A stretch of 5,806 bases of DNA, from NCBI GenBank assembly GCA_031273835.1, contig JAISRD010000018.1:1-5806 (forward strand), read 5' to 3'. The DNA is from Treponema sp. (GTDB lineage Bacteria; Spirochaetota; Spirochaetia; Treponematales; Breznakiellaceae). Positions 1 through 5,487 of the stretch are shown here, in pieces. Numbering within the stretch: position 1 is the stretch's first letter; each line of letters opens with the position of its first letter. The notes under the pieces were generated by a model that was not told the origin of the DNA, made no database searches, and was given only the letters and a program-made list of their open reading frames with translations. The position numbers and the translations under genes are program-made.

Positions 1-63
1 ATTTCACGCTATGCCGTGCAGAAAGAAATTTATCAGTGAACTTAATCTATTAAGGAAAGGAAA

Positions 64-300
64 ATGGCAAGAATGACCGAAACGGAAGCGGATGCTTTGG
101 ATGAAGAAATCACCAATGCTGATATAACGCTTAAACCGGGTACAGGCGGCATTTTTACCCGCCAGCGTGAATTGCTTGATGCCCTGGACCGGGTAAGCGC
201 CGATTACATTATGACCCGCGCAATGGCGGCCAATAAAATGCCTCTGCAAATCCTTGGCGAAATGGTGCACAAGCAAATCCTGCAAAATACCGCAGGGTAA
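64..300 (+). CDS. Small hypothetical protein, 78 aa
   Basis: I do not recognise this protein. It starts at an ATG preceded by AAGGA (52-56) with a 7-base spacer, a convincing ribosome binding site, and ends at TAA. The N-terminal third is acidic (residues 5-25, rich in E and D). The rest looks helical, with a C-terminal stretch (residues about 50-75) that reads as two short amphipathic helices around ANKMPLQILGEMV. There is no signal peptide, membrane segment or cysteine. The two-helix tail loosely resembles the helical part of ribbon-helix-helix antitoxins, but I cannot see the preceding beta strand and there is no adjacent toxin gene, so this is only an inference. The gene is AT-richer than the pot genes. 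It is followed by 345 non-coding bases, so it is probably not co-transcribed with potA. The good ribosome binding site and the composition favour a real gene. Confidence 0.6.
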   Translation: MARMTETEADALDEEITNADITLKPGTGGIFTRQRELLDALDRVSADYIMTRAMAANKMPLQILGEMVHKQILQNTAG

Positions 301-302
301 GG

Positions 303-365
303 CGGCATCCATGCCGATCCAAAATGCTGCGCATTTTGGTGAATTTCTCCGGGACGGCATCCATG
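303..365. repeat. 11-bp direct repeat flanking a perfect palindrome
   Basis: CGGCATCCATG occurs at 303-313 and again at 355-365. Between them lies a perfect 9-bp inverted repeat, CCAAAATGC (319-327) and GCATTTTGG (331-339), with the loop TGC. The second direct repeat also sits in a weaker stem (GGACG 352-356 with CGTCC 367-371). The unit starts 3 bases after the stop codon of the small gene. It looks like a dispersed palindromic element or the 3' untranslated region of that gene. No clear T-run follows, so it is not a classical terminator. Confidence 0.5.
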
Positions 366-380
366 GCGTCCTCTCCCTAT

Positions 381-419
381 GCCGGTTAAGGTTTCGGGCC
401 ATAGGCCCGCCCGGCTTTT
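381..419 (+). terminator. Possible terminator-like structure downstream of the small gene
   Basis: A perfect 6-bp stem, CGGGCC (395-400) with GGCCCG (404-409) and loop ATA, is enclosed by a second pairing, GCCGG (381-385) with CCGGC (411-415). It is followed directly by TTTT (416-419). The orientation fits termination of the gene at 64-300 before the potA promoter region. The T-run is short and the outer stem has an unpaired left arm, so termination is plausible but not certain. Confidence 0.4.
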
Positions 420-482
420 GCTTCAGGTACGCTTTCCTGAGAGTGCGTCTGCCATCCGGCGCTGGGAGCTTCCCGCGAACTA

Positions 483-511
483 TTGACACGGGGGCGGAAA
501 ATCCGCATTGT
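483..511 (+). promoter_or_regulatory. Possible potA promoter with operator-like palindrome in the spacer
   Basis: A perfect -35 hexamer TTGACA lies at 483-488. At 17-bp spacing the -10 position is CATTGT (506-511), only 3 of 6 matches to TATAAT. The spacer contains an inverted repeat, GCGGA (494-498) and TCCGC (502-506), separated by AAA, placed where a repressor could block RNA polymerase. If used, transcription would start near 518 and leave an untranslated leader of roughly 125 bases before potA. The weak -10 keeps confidence low. Confidence 0.35.
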
Positions 512-634
512 ACCACTAGACTAACGATCCGCGGGGACCCCAAAGGTCCGCAGGCAGAGGGCTCCGGCCTTGAGGCCCGCGGGACCGGGATTCAGGCGGC
601 CGGGCGGCTTTTTGGCCGTGTATCTTCCCGTTGT

Positions 635-639
635 GGAGG
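635..639 (+). promoter_or_regulatory. Ribosome binding site deciding the potA TTG start
   Basis: GGAGG lies 6 bases before TTG at 646. An upstream in-frame TTG at 631 would place this motif inside the gene and add five residues with no family counterpart, so 646 is preferred. A TTG start may limit PotA synthesis. Confidence 0.7.
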
Positions 640-645
640 AAGGTA

Positions 646-1770
646 TTGATAGGGAGCGATGTAGATATCGATGGGGTTTCCAAGTATTTCGGCGACTTCC
701 GGGCGTTAAATGACGTGGGCCTTTCCATAAAGAAGGGCGAATTCTTTTCACTGCTGGGGCCGTCGGGATGCGGAAAGACCACGCTGCTGCGTATCCTTGC
801 CGGTTTTGAGAGTCCCGATACCGGCTCGGTAAGCTTTGACGGTTCCGATATACTTTCCCTGGCCCCTAATCAGCGCCAGGCTAATACGGTTTTCCAGAAC
901 TATGCCCTGTTTCCCCACCTGACGGTGTATGAAAACGTGGCCTTTTCCCTGCGGCTTAAAAAGAAATCCAGGGGGGAAACGGCTTCCAGGGTTAAGGACT
1001 ATCTTAAACTGGTCCAGTTGGAGGCCCACGCCGGAAAAAAGCCCAATCAGCTTTCGGGGGGGCAGAAACAGCGGGTGGCCATTGCCAGGGCGCTTATCAA
1101 TGAGCCCCGGGTACTCCTGCTGGACGAGCCCCTTTCGGCCCTGGACGCCAAGCTCCGCCAGCACATGCTTATCGAGCTGGATCAGATCCACGACAAGATC
1201 GGCATCACTTTTATCTATGTTACCCACGACCAGCAGGAAGCCCTTTCCGTCTCCGACCATATCGCCGTGATGGATCAGGGGGATGTGCTTCAGGTGGGGA
1301 CCCCCCACGAAATCTACGAGAGCCCCGCCACGAATTTTGTGGCCCGTTTTATCGGGGAAACCAACCTCTACGACGGTACGGCGCTTAGTACGGAAAAGCT
1401 TCCCGGAGAAGAAATTGAGTATATGGTAGAGCTGGACATAGCCGAGCTGGGGCGTATCAGGGTTACCACCGTGGACGAGGTACAGCCCGGCCAAAGGGTC
1501 AGCTTTACCGTGAGGCCCGAAAAAATAGTTATCGCCAAGGAAAAACCCCTCAGGACCGACATCAACACCTTTCAGGGCCTGGTGGATGAGCCTATCTATT
1601 CGGGGTTCCAGACTAAGTTTTATGTCAAGGTTAACGGGCAGACCACCATACGGGTGATCAAACAGCACGCCCGGTATTCGGACGAGGGTCCCGATATTAA
1701 ATGGAAGGACTCCGTCTATGTTTCCTGGAGGGCCGGCGACGGCTATATACTGGGACCCCAAGAGCCATGA
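646..1770 (+). CDS. potA: Spermidine/putrescine ABC transporter ATP-binding protein PotA
   Basis: This is the cytoplasmic ATPase that powers polyamine import through PotB/PotC. The 374-residue product matches the usual PotA length (E. coli about 378). Visible motifs are Walker A GPSGCGKTT (38-46), Q-loop Gln84 in VFQNYALFPH, ABC signature LSGGQ (136-140), Walker B VLLLDE (156-161), D-loop SALD (164-167) and the switch histidine His194 in YVTHDQQEAL. All catalytic residues are present. The C-terminal part (about 282-370) is a TOBE-type regulatory domain with VRPEK (289-293). The N-terminus, with VSKYFGDFRALNDV and KKGEFFSLLGPSG, reads like PotA rather than a sugar or iron ATPase, and the linked permeases and receptor confirm the substrate class. 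The start is TTG with GGAGG 6 bases upstream. The stop overlaps the potB start by four bases. A G7 run (1056-1062) encodes part of the signature motif. Confidence 0.95.
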   Translation: MIGSDVDIDGVSKYFGDFRALNDVGLSIKKGEFFSLLGPSGCGKTTLLRILAGFESPDTGSVSFDGSDILSLAPNQRQANTVFQNYALFPHLTVYENVAFSLRLKKKSRGETASRVKDYLKLVQLEAHAGKKPNQLSGGQKQRVAIARALINEPRVLLLDEPLSALDAKLRQHMLIELDQIHDKIGITFIYVTHDQQEALSVSDHIAVMDQGDVLQVGTPHEIYESPATNFVARFIGETNLYDGTALSTEKLPGEEIEYMVELDIAELGRIRVTTVDEVQPGQRVSFTVRPEKIVIAKEKPLRTDINTFQGLVDEPIYSGFQTKFYVKVNGQTTIRVIKQHARYSDEGPDIKWKDSVYVSWRAGDGYILGPQEP

Positions 1771-2708
1771 GCGCCCGGACCGCAAAAAGGGCCCCCTCCG
1801 GAAAGCGCAATTACGGGTCCCTTTATTCATCCCCCATGGCGCTGTGGTTTACGGTTTTTTTTCTTGCCCCCCTGCTGATCATTGTGGTGTACAGCTTCCT
1901 CAAAAAGGGGCTTTACGGCGGGGTTGTGGGGGAATTTTCCCTGGGGGCCTACAGGAGCCTTGCCAACCCGAATTTTCTGATCATCACCATAAGGACCTTC
2001 CTCAGCTCCGCGGCGGCCACGATCATCACCATACTTATCGCCCTGCCCTGCGGCTATTTTATGGCCCGCAGCAAATACCAGACCCTGCTCCTCCTCCTTA
2101 TCATCATACCCTTTTGGACCAATTTCCTTATACGGGTTTTCGCGTGGATGAACATCCTGGGAAACAACGGCTTCCTGAACGAACTGCTCATGCGGCTGGG
2201 GCTGATCAAGGACTATGTACATTTTCTCTACAACCAAAAAACCGTGGTCCTTGTGCTGGTGTATATGTACCTGCCCTACGCTATACTGCCCCTCTATTCC
2301 ACCATAGACAAATTTGACTTTTCCCTGCTGGAAGCCGCCCGGGATTTGGGGGCCACCAAGTTCGGCGCCTTCTCCAGGGTGCTGCTCCCCAATATTAAGA
2401 GCGGAATCTATACGGCGGTGCTTTTTACGTTCATCCCCATCTTCGGGGCCTACGCGGTTCCCCTTTTGGTGGGAGGAAAGGAATCCTATATGCTGGGGAA
2501 TGTCATCGCCGACCAGCTTACCAAGGCGAGGAACTGGCCCCTTTCGTCGGCCATTTCCATGGTGCTTACCCTGATAACCACCGGCGGGGTGATCCTTATG
2601 ATGAACCTCCAGCGCAGGGAAGCCAGGCGTTTGTCCGACCTGCCGGGGCTCTCCGAGCGGGGCATACCGGGCATTGAAATCCCCGCCCCGGGGGAGGCCG
2701 GCGTATGA
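1767..2708 (+). CDS. potB: Spermidine/putrescine ABC transporter permease PotB
   Basis: This is one of the two channel-forming inner-membrane subunits. The 313-residue protein shows about six hydrophobic segments, near residues 25-45, 70-93, 107-127, 159-177, 214-235 and 260-281. The cytoplasmic EAA loop that docks on PotA is clear at 189-213, beginning EAARDLGATKFGAF and ending LLPNIKSG, as in the PotB/PotC (BPD_transp_1) family. The first gene after the ATPase is PotB by operon order, and the following permease matches PotC. The ATG at 1767 overlaps the potA stop as ATGA and has little ribosome binding site of its own (only AGAG nearby), suggesting translational coupling. Reading further upstream in frame would start inside potA with no homology-like sequence, so it is rejected. 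The first transmembrane segment is encoded across a T8 run (1855-1862). The C-terminal tail after residue 281 is about 30 residues long and charged. Confidence 0.93.
   Translation: MSARTAKRAPSGKRNYGSLYSSPMALWFTVFFLAPLLIIVVYSFLKKGLYGGVVGEFSLGAYRSLANPNFLIITIRTFLSSAAATIITILIALPCGYFMARSKYQTLLLLLIIIPFWTNFLIRVFAWMNILGNNGFLNELLMRLGLIKDYVHFLYNQKTVVLVLVYMYLPYAILPLYSTIDKFDFSLLEAARDLGATKFGAFSRVLLPNIKSGIYTAVLFTFIPIFGAYAVPLLVGGKESYMLGNVIADQLTKARNWPLSSAISMVLTLITTGGVILMMNLQRREARRLSDLPGLSERGIPGIEIPAPGEAGV
2691..2697 (+). promoter_or_regulatory. Ribosome binding site of potC inside the end of potB
   Basis: GGGGAGG lies within the last codons of potB, 7 bases before the potC ATG. Unlike potB, potC has a strong site of its own as well as a four-base overlap. 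Confidence 0.65.
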
Positions 2709-3565
2709 AAAACATCATCCACGGTATCGTTACCTCCCTTAGGGCCCCCCCGGCGGGGGAGGCGGCCCGCCACGCCCGGCGGGCATACAGAAAAAGTTTT
2801 TCCTTTTCCCAGACGGTTTTCATGGTAACCATAGTCTTTCTCTTTCTTCCCCTCTTTGTGCTGATCCTCTATTCTTTCAACGCCTCCAAGGGGATGAACT
2901 GGACGGGCTTTTCCCTGGTCTGGTATGAACAGCTCTTTTTCCGTTCAGGCGATCTGTGGAAGGCCTTTTGGCACAGTATCTTTATCGCCCTTGGCTCCGC
3001 GGTAAGCGCCACGGTAATCGGGACCCTGGGGGCCATCGGGGTTAACTGGTACCGTTTCAGGCTGCGCGCCTATGTCCAGACCATTTCGTTCCTCCCCATG
3101 ATACTGCCGGAAATTATTATCGGCGTCTCCCTTTCGGTCTTTTTCGCGGGTATCAAGATGCAGCTGGGCCTGGGGACCATCCTTATCGCCCACATTACCT
3201 TTAACCTTCCCTTTGTGTTTCTTATGGTCATGGCCCGGCTCGACGAATTTGATTTTTCCATTATCGAGGCCGCCCGTGATCTGGGGGCCAGTGAACTGCA
3301 GACCCTGTTGAAAGTTACCATACCGGTCTGTATGCCCGGCATCGTATCGGGCTTTCTGACGGCGGTTACCATTTCCCTTGAGGACTTTGTAATTACCTAC
3401 TTTGTTACCGGTCCGGGGGCTTCCACCCTGCCCATCTATATTTATTCGGCCATACGCTTCGGCGTGTCGCCGGTGATAAACGCCCTTTCGGTGGTGATGA
3501 TACTCGGTACGGTACTGCTTACCTTTCTGCTGCGGAACTTTCTCAGGTATATCGCTGCAAAATGA
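2705..3565 (+). CDS. potC: Spermidine/putrescine ABC transporter permease PotC
   Basis: This is the second channel-forming inner-membrane permease, partner of PotB. The 286-residue protein has hydrophobic segments near 38-58, 92-113, 127-148, 158-177, 213-234 and 255-280. The EAA loop begins at 188 (EAARDLGASELQTLLKV) and ends in IPVCMPG. Typical PotC sequence is visible at WTGFSLVWYEQLF (66-78), HITFNLPFVF (163-172) and FVTGPGASTLPIYIYS toward the C-terminus. The ATG overlaps the potB stop as ATGA and has GGGGAGG 7 bases upstream. Relative to E. coli PotC (about 264 residues) the N-terminus before the first membrane helix is longer by roughly 25-28 residues. This extension is encoded by very GC-rich DNA that includes a C7 run (2745-2751) and a 7-bp inverted repeat (2765-2771 with 2778-2784). 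A later ATG at 2822, just before the first helix, is possible but lacks a ribosome binding site. Confidence 0.93.
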   Translation: MKNIIHGIVTSLRAPPAGEAARHARRAYRKSFSFSQTVFMVTIVFLFLPLFVLILYSFNASKGMNWTGFSLVWYEQLFFRSGDLWKAFWHSIFIALGSAVSATVIGTLGAIGVNWYRFRLRAYVQTISFLPMILPEIIIGVSLSVFFAGIKMQLGLGTILIAHITFNLPFVFLMVMARLDEFDFSIIEAARDLGASELQTLLKVTIPVCMPGIVSGFLTAVTISLEDFVITYFVTGPGASTLPIYIYSAIRFGVSPVINALSVVMILGTVLLTFLLRNFLRYIAAK

Positions 3566-3593
3566 TCCTGGGACAGGAACTTAATGTCTTTAT

Positions 3594-3608
3594 CCGGCAT
3601 TTTGCCGG
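3594..3608 (+). other. Small hairpin in the potC-potD gap
   Basis: CCGGCA (3594-3599) pairs with TGCCGG (3603-3608) around a TTT loop. It lies in the 69-base gap between potC and potD, 10 bases before the potD ribosome binding site, with no T-run after it. In transporter operons such hairpins often act as RNA processing or stability elements that raise binding-protein levels. That role here is an inference from position. Confidence 0.4.
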
Positions 3609-3618
3609 TGAATAATAT

Positions 3619-3625
3619 AAGGAGG
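3619..3625 (+). promoter_or_regulatory. Strong ribosome binding site deciding the potD start
   Basis: AAGGAGG lies 9 bases before ATG at 3635, which begins MKK followed by a signal peptide. An in-frame ATG at 3584 lacks such a site and would add 17 residues in front of the signal peptide, so it is rejected. Confidence 0.8.
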
Positions 3626-3634
3626 AATAGAAGG

Positions 3635-4738
3635 ATGAAAAAAACACCTGTATCGGCTGCGGTTTTCCGGATCGGAAAACCGCAGGGTTATCTTGCGGCG
3701 GCGCTTACCGCGCCGCTTATGGCGGCGGCGCTGCTGTTCTGCGGCTGCGGAGGGGGGGGGCCGCAGGAATCGAAGCGGCTCAATATCTACAACTGGACCT
3801 ATTATACCCCCGACTCGGTAATTGCAAAATTCGAGGCCGAGTACGGAGTTGATGTGATCTATGATGAGTTTGCCTCCAACGAGGAAATGTACGCGAAACT
3901 CCAGGCGGGGGGATCGGGTTACGACATTATCTTTCCCTCCGGGGATTATGTGTCGATCATGATCGCCCAGGATATGCTGGAAAAGCTCGACAAATCAAAG
4001 CTCGGTAATCTCGGCAATATCGATCCTCTGGTATTGCAGAAGGCAACCTACGACCCGGCTATGGACTATTCGGTACCCTACTATTGGGGGGCCGCTGGGA
4101 TTGTGGTCAATACCGCCCAGGTTCCCAGCTTTGAAAGAAGCTGGTCCATCTTCGGACGGACGGATCTGAAGGGCCGTATGACCATGCTGGACGATATGCG
4201 GGAAGTGCTGGGCGACGCCCTGGTGCATCTGGGGTACTCGGTGAATACCAAGGACCCCGCCGAAATCAACCGGGCCTATGAGCTGGTAAATACCCAGTGG
4301 AAACCCAATCTGACCAAATTTGACGCCGAAGCCTTCGGCAAGGGTTACGCCAACGGCGATTTTTGGGTGGTCCAGGGCTATGCCGAAGTGGTTTATGAGG
4401 AGATCGCCGGAGACGAGGAACTCCTTGAAAATACGGTTTTCTTTATTCCCCCCGAAGGGGGACCGGCCTATATCGACAGCATGTGCATACTCAAGGGGGC
4501 GAAGAATATCGACCTGGCCTATAAGTTCATCGATTTTATACACAGGCCCGAAATTTACGCGGAATTTACCGACTTCTTCGGCTTTCCCGCCACCGCCAAT
4601 TCCGCGGCGGGGCAGTACAAGGCCGATCCGCCCCTGTATACCGCCGCCGACATAGCCAACACGGAACTTAAGGACGATCTGGGGGAAGCCCTGGAAAGCT
4701 ACAACGAAGTCTGGGAAAAGATAAAGGTAGGCTACTAG
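3635..4738 (+). CDS. potD: Polyamine-binding lipoprotein PotD (TpPotD-like)
   Basis: This is the extracytoplasmic receptor that binds spermidine or putrescine and hands it to PotB/PotC. The 367-residue protein begins MKK, has a hydrophobic core (about 19-35) and a spirochaete-style lipobox ending at Cys38 (FCG-C), predicting a membrane-anchored lipoprotein. The mature protein opens RLNIYNWTYYTPD (48-60), the start of the PotD/PotF fold. Likely pocket residues by position are Trp54, Tyr57, Ser102, Asp187 and Glu190 in LDDMREV, Tyr279 and Asp281. These keep the acidic residues of E. coli PotD that hold ligand amines. Tyr56 stands where E. coli has Glu36, Gln247 near Trp229 and Tyr279 at Trp255, a pattern I recall from T. 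pallidum Tp0655. The gene has a strong ribosome binding site and lies 69 bases after potC. Oddities are a long signal peptide, a 13-bp inverted repeat within it and a G9 run just after the Cys38 codon. Confidence 0.94.
   Translation: MKKTPVSAAVFRIGKPQGYLAAALTAPLMAAALLFCGCGGGGPQESKRLNIYNWTYYTPDSVIAKFEAEYGVDVIYDEFASNEEMYAKLQAGGSGYDIIFPSGDYVSIMIAQDMLEKLDKSKLGNLGNIDPLVLQKATYDPAMDYSVPYYWGAAGIVVNTAQVPSFERSWSIFGRTDLKGRMTMLDDMREVLGDALVHLGYSVNTKDPAEINRAYELVNTQWKPNLTKFDAEAFGKGYANGDFWVVQGYAEVVYEEIAGDEELLENTVFFIPPEGGPAYIDSMCILKGAKNIDLAYKFIDFIHRPEIYAEFTDFFGFPATANSAAGQYKADPPLYTAADIANTELKDDLGEALESYNEVWEKIKVGY
3657..3685. repeat. Perfect 13-bp inverted repeat inside the potD signal-peptide region
   Basis: The arm 3657-3669 (CTGCGGTTTTCCG) is exactly complementary to 3673-3685 (CGGAAAACCGCAG), with a GAT loop. 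It begins 22 bases after the A of the potD start codon and encodes about residues 8-17 (AAVFRIGKPQ), the extra polar stretch that makes the signal peptide N-region unusually long. In mRNA it would be a stable stem close to the ribosome binding site. It may be a palindromic element inserted in frame or a translation-modulating structure. Confidence 0.75.
3752..3760 (+). repeat. G9 homopolymer run in potD
   Basis: Nine consecutive G encode Gly40-Gly42, starting one codon after the presumed lipidated Cys38. Loss of one G would lead to TAA at 3819-3821 and gain of one G to TGA at 3850-3852, both truncating the receptor to a short peptide. In its present length the gene is in frame. Confidence 0.8.
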
Positions 4739-4755
4739 CGGCCTCCGGTGCTTGG

Positions 4756-4787
4756 GAGTTTGCCGCACGAAGCGCGGCAAACTCTTT
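4756..4787 (+). terminator. Terminator hairpin between convergent potD and the downstream gene
   Basis: GAGTTTGCCGC (4756-4766) pairs perfectly over 11 bp with GCGGCAAACTC (4774-4784) around a 7-base loop. It is followed by TTT (4785-4787) on the + strand. It begins 18 bases after the potD stop and ends 9 bases from the stop of the - strand gene, so it could stop transcription from both sides. On the - strand the sequence after the stem lacks a T-run, so it fits potD better. Confidence 0.7.
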
Positions 4788-4792
4788 GAGCC

Positions 4793-5329
4793 CTACACGT
4801 TAAAGGACAGCGCGGCGGCCAGTTTGGAACGGTATTCCCCTTCGGTGATTTCCCCGTCAAGGAGGTCCTTGATGATGAGCCTTATCACCTGGGGGAAGGC
4901 CTTCCAGTAACGCTCAGGCCACGCTCCCAGATCGGAGCGGAGCCGCTTGTCTTCGGTTTCGCCCATGCGGCCCGCGGAATAATTGACAAACTGATCCGCC
5001 ATTTCCAAAAGCAGGTCCGGGGGGAGGTTTTTTTCCTCAGCCCCCGGACTGCCGGGTATCCAGGCGGCGGTGAGTTCGGCGATCTGTTTTTCGGTAAGTT
5101 CCGGCGCTTCCTTTTTGATGATCCGTACCGCCATATCCCGCACCGTCTGCCGCATGCCTTCGATGCTCGCCCCGGCGTTGATTTGGCCGGAAATCTCCGC
5201 CGCCATTTTACGGGGATCCGGAAGCCGCGCCGCGCCGCCGAAAGCGGCAAGTTCCCGGCGGCGGCGCACCACCGCCGCGGCCACCGCGTCGATGGTTTTT
5301 TCATCACAGCGGTTAAGTATGTAGTCCAT
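4793..5329 (-). CDS. Hypothetical cytoplasmic protein, about 178 aa
   Basis: I do not recognise this protein. From the ATG at 5329 it begins MDYILNRCDEKTIDAV, followed by an arginine run (22-25), and is largely helical, charged and soluble, with no signal peptide or membrane segment. The last 30 residues, including DLLDGEITEGEYRSKL (155-170), resemble the short C-terminal SHOCT-type helical hairpin (pattern GxITxxEY/FxxK). This is a weak resemblance only. Trp-rich LGAWPERYWKAF precedes it. The start is uncertain: the same frame extends to a TTG at 5374 or a GTG at 5332, and none has a good ribosome binding site. I prefer the ATG because the extension has no clear features. The gene is convergent with potD and shares the intervening hairpin, so it is a separate transcript. 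Consistent codon-like composition over its length supports coding. Function is unknown. Confidence 0.7.
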   Translation of the reverse strand: MDYILNRCDEKTIDAVAAAVVRRRRELAAFGGAARLPDPRKMAAEISGQINAGASIEGMRQTVRDMAVRIIKKEAPELTEKQIAELTAAWIPGSPGAEEKNLPPDLLLEMADQFVNYSAGRMGETEDKRLRSDLGAWPERYWKAFPQVIRLIIKDLLDGEITEGEYRSKLAAALSFNV

Positions 5330-5457
5330 CACCCGGACCAGTTCGGAATTCGCCACAACCAGAGCATAACCCAAAATAAGCGGGAAGGAAAGGGCCGCCG
5401 AAAGTCCGCCCCCGGATGATAGAGGCCGCAGCCCGGCGCCCCGGAAGCTCAGGGTCC
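5330..5457. other. Gap between divergent hypothetical genes, little recognisable
   Basis: This stretch is mostly GC-rich with no recognised RNA gene or repeat. On the - strand TATCAT (5421-5416) resembles a -10 box for the leftward gene, but no matching -35 sits 16-18 bases further up, so I do not call a promoter there. Confidence 0.4.
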
Positions 5458-5487
5458 TTGTTAAAGTGCTTTTTTTGGTGATATACT
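5458..5487 (+). promoter_or_regulatory. Extended -10 promoter for the right-edge gene
   Basis: TTGTTA (5458-5463, 4 of 6 to the -35 consensus) is followed after 18 bp by TATACT (5482-5487, 5 of 6 to TATAAT). A TG one base before it (5479-5480) makes an extended -10. The spacer includes a T7 run (5470-5476). The predicted start of transcription is near 5494. Confidence 0.6.

Larger units (their letters stand above)
301..645. other. Non-coding, hairpin-rich region upstream of potA
   Basis: This 345-base gap has no credible gene: the frames open across it lack ribosome binding sites and protein-like composition. It contains, in order, a direct repeat flanking a perfect palindrome (303-365), a terminator-like structure (381-419), small inverted repeats at 423-440 (TCAGG/CCTGA) and 464-474 (GGGA/TCCC), and a TTGACA box with a palindrome downstream (483-506). 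These are followed by a GC-rich stretch with stems at 535-549 (GGACC/GGTCC) and 566-577 (GGCC/GGCC), and a T5 run at 609-613 preceded by GC-rich sequence. The last part would form the potA mRNA leader. Whether these structures are regulatory or remnants of dispersed repeats cannot be decided here. Confidence 0.6.

Noticed and set aside
303..371. CRISPR array
   Set aside because: Only two 11-base repeats are present and no regular spacers or cas genes are visible; a palindromic repeat element explains it better.
4..543. 179-codon open frame on the - strand opposite the small gene and the potA upstream region
   Set aside because: It crosses the ribosome binding site and several palindromes, has no ribosome binding site of its own, and conflicts with the better-supported gene at 64-300.
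301..645. Known riboswitch or tRNA in the long gap
   Set aside because: No recognised aptamer core or tRNA features (anticodon arm, T-loop, CCA) are visible; only short independent stems are present.
254..649. 131-codon + strand frame across the potA upstream region
   Set aside because: It overlaps the end of the small gene, spans the possible promoter and hairpins, and its product is basic and irregular with no family resemblance.
748..1830. 360-codon open frame on the - strand opposite potA
   Set aside because: It mirrors a gene with all ABC ATPase motifs intact. Its product has no recognisable domain and its length is a by-product of GC-biased codons in potA.
3584..3634. Upstream ATG start for PotD
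   Set aside because: It has no ribosome binding site and would place 17 residues ahead of a normal MKK signal-peptide start, while ATG at 3635 has AAGGAGG at good spacing.
3995..4780. 261-codon open frame on the - strand opposite potD
   Set aside because: It lies antisense to a well-supported PotD and runs through the terminator hairpin. The product is low-complexity, rich in G, I and P, and not protein-like.
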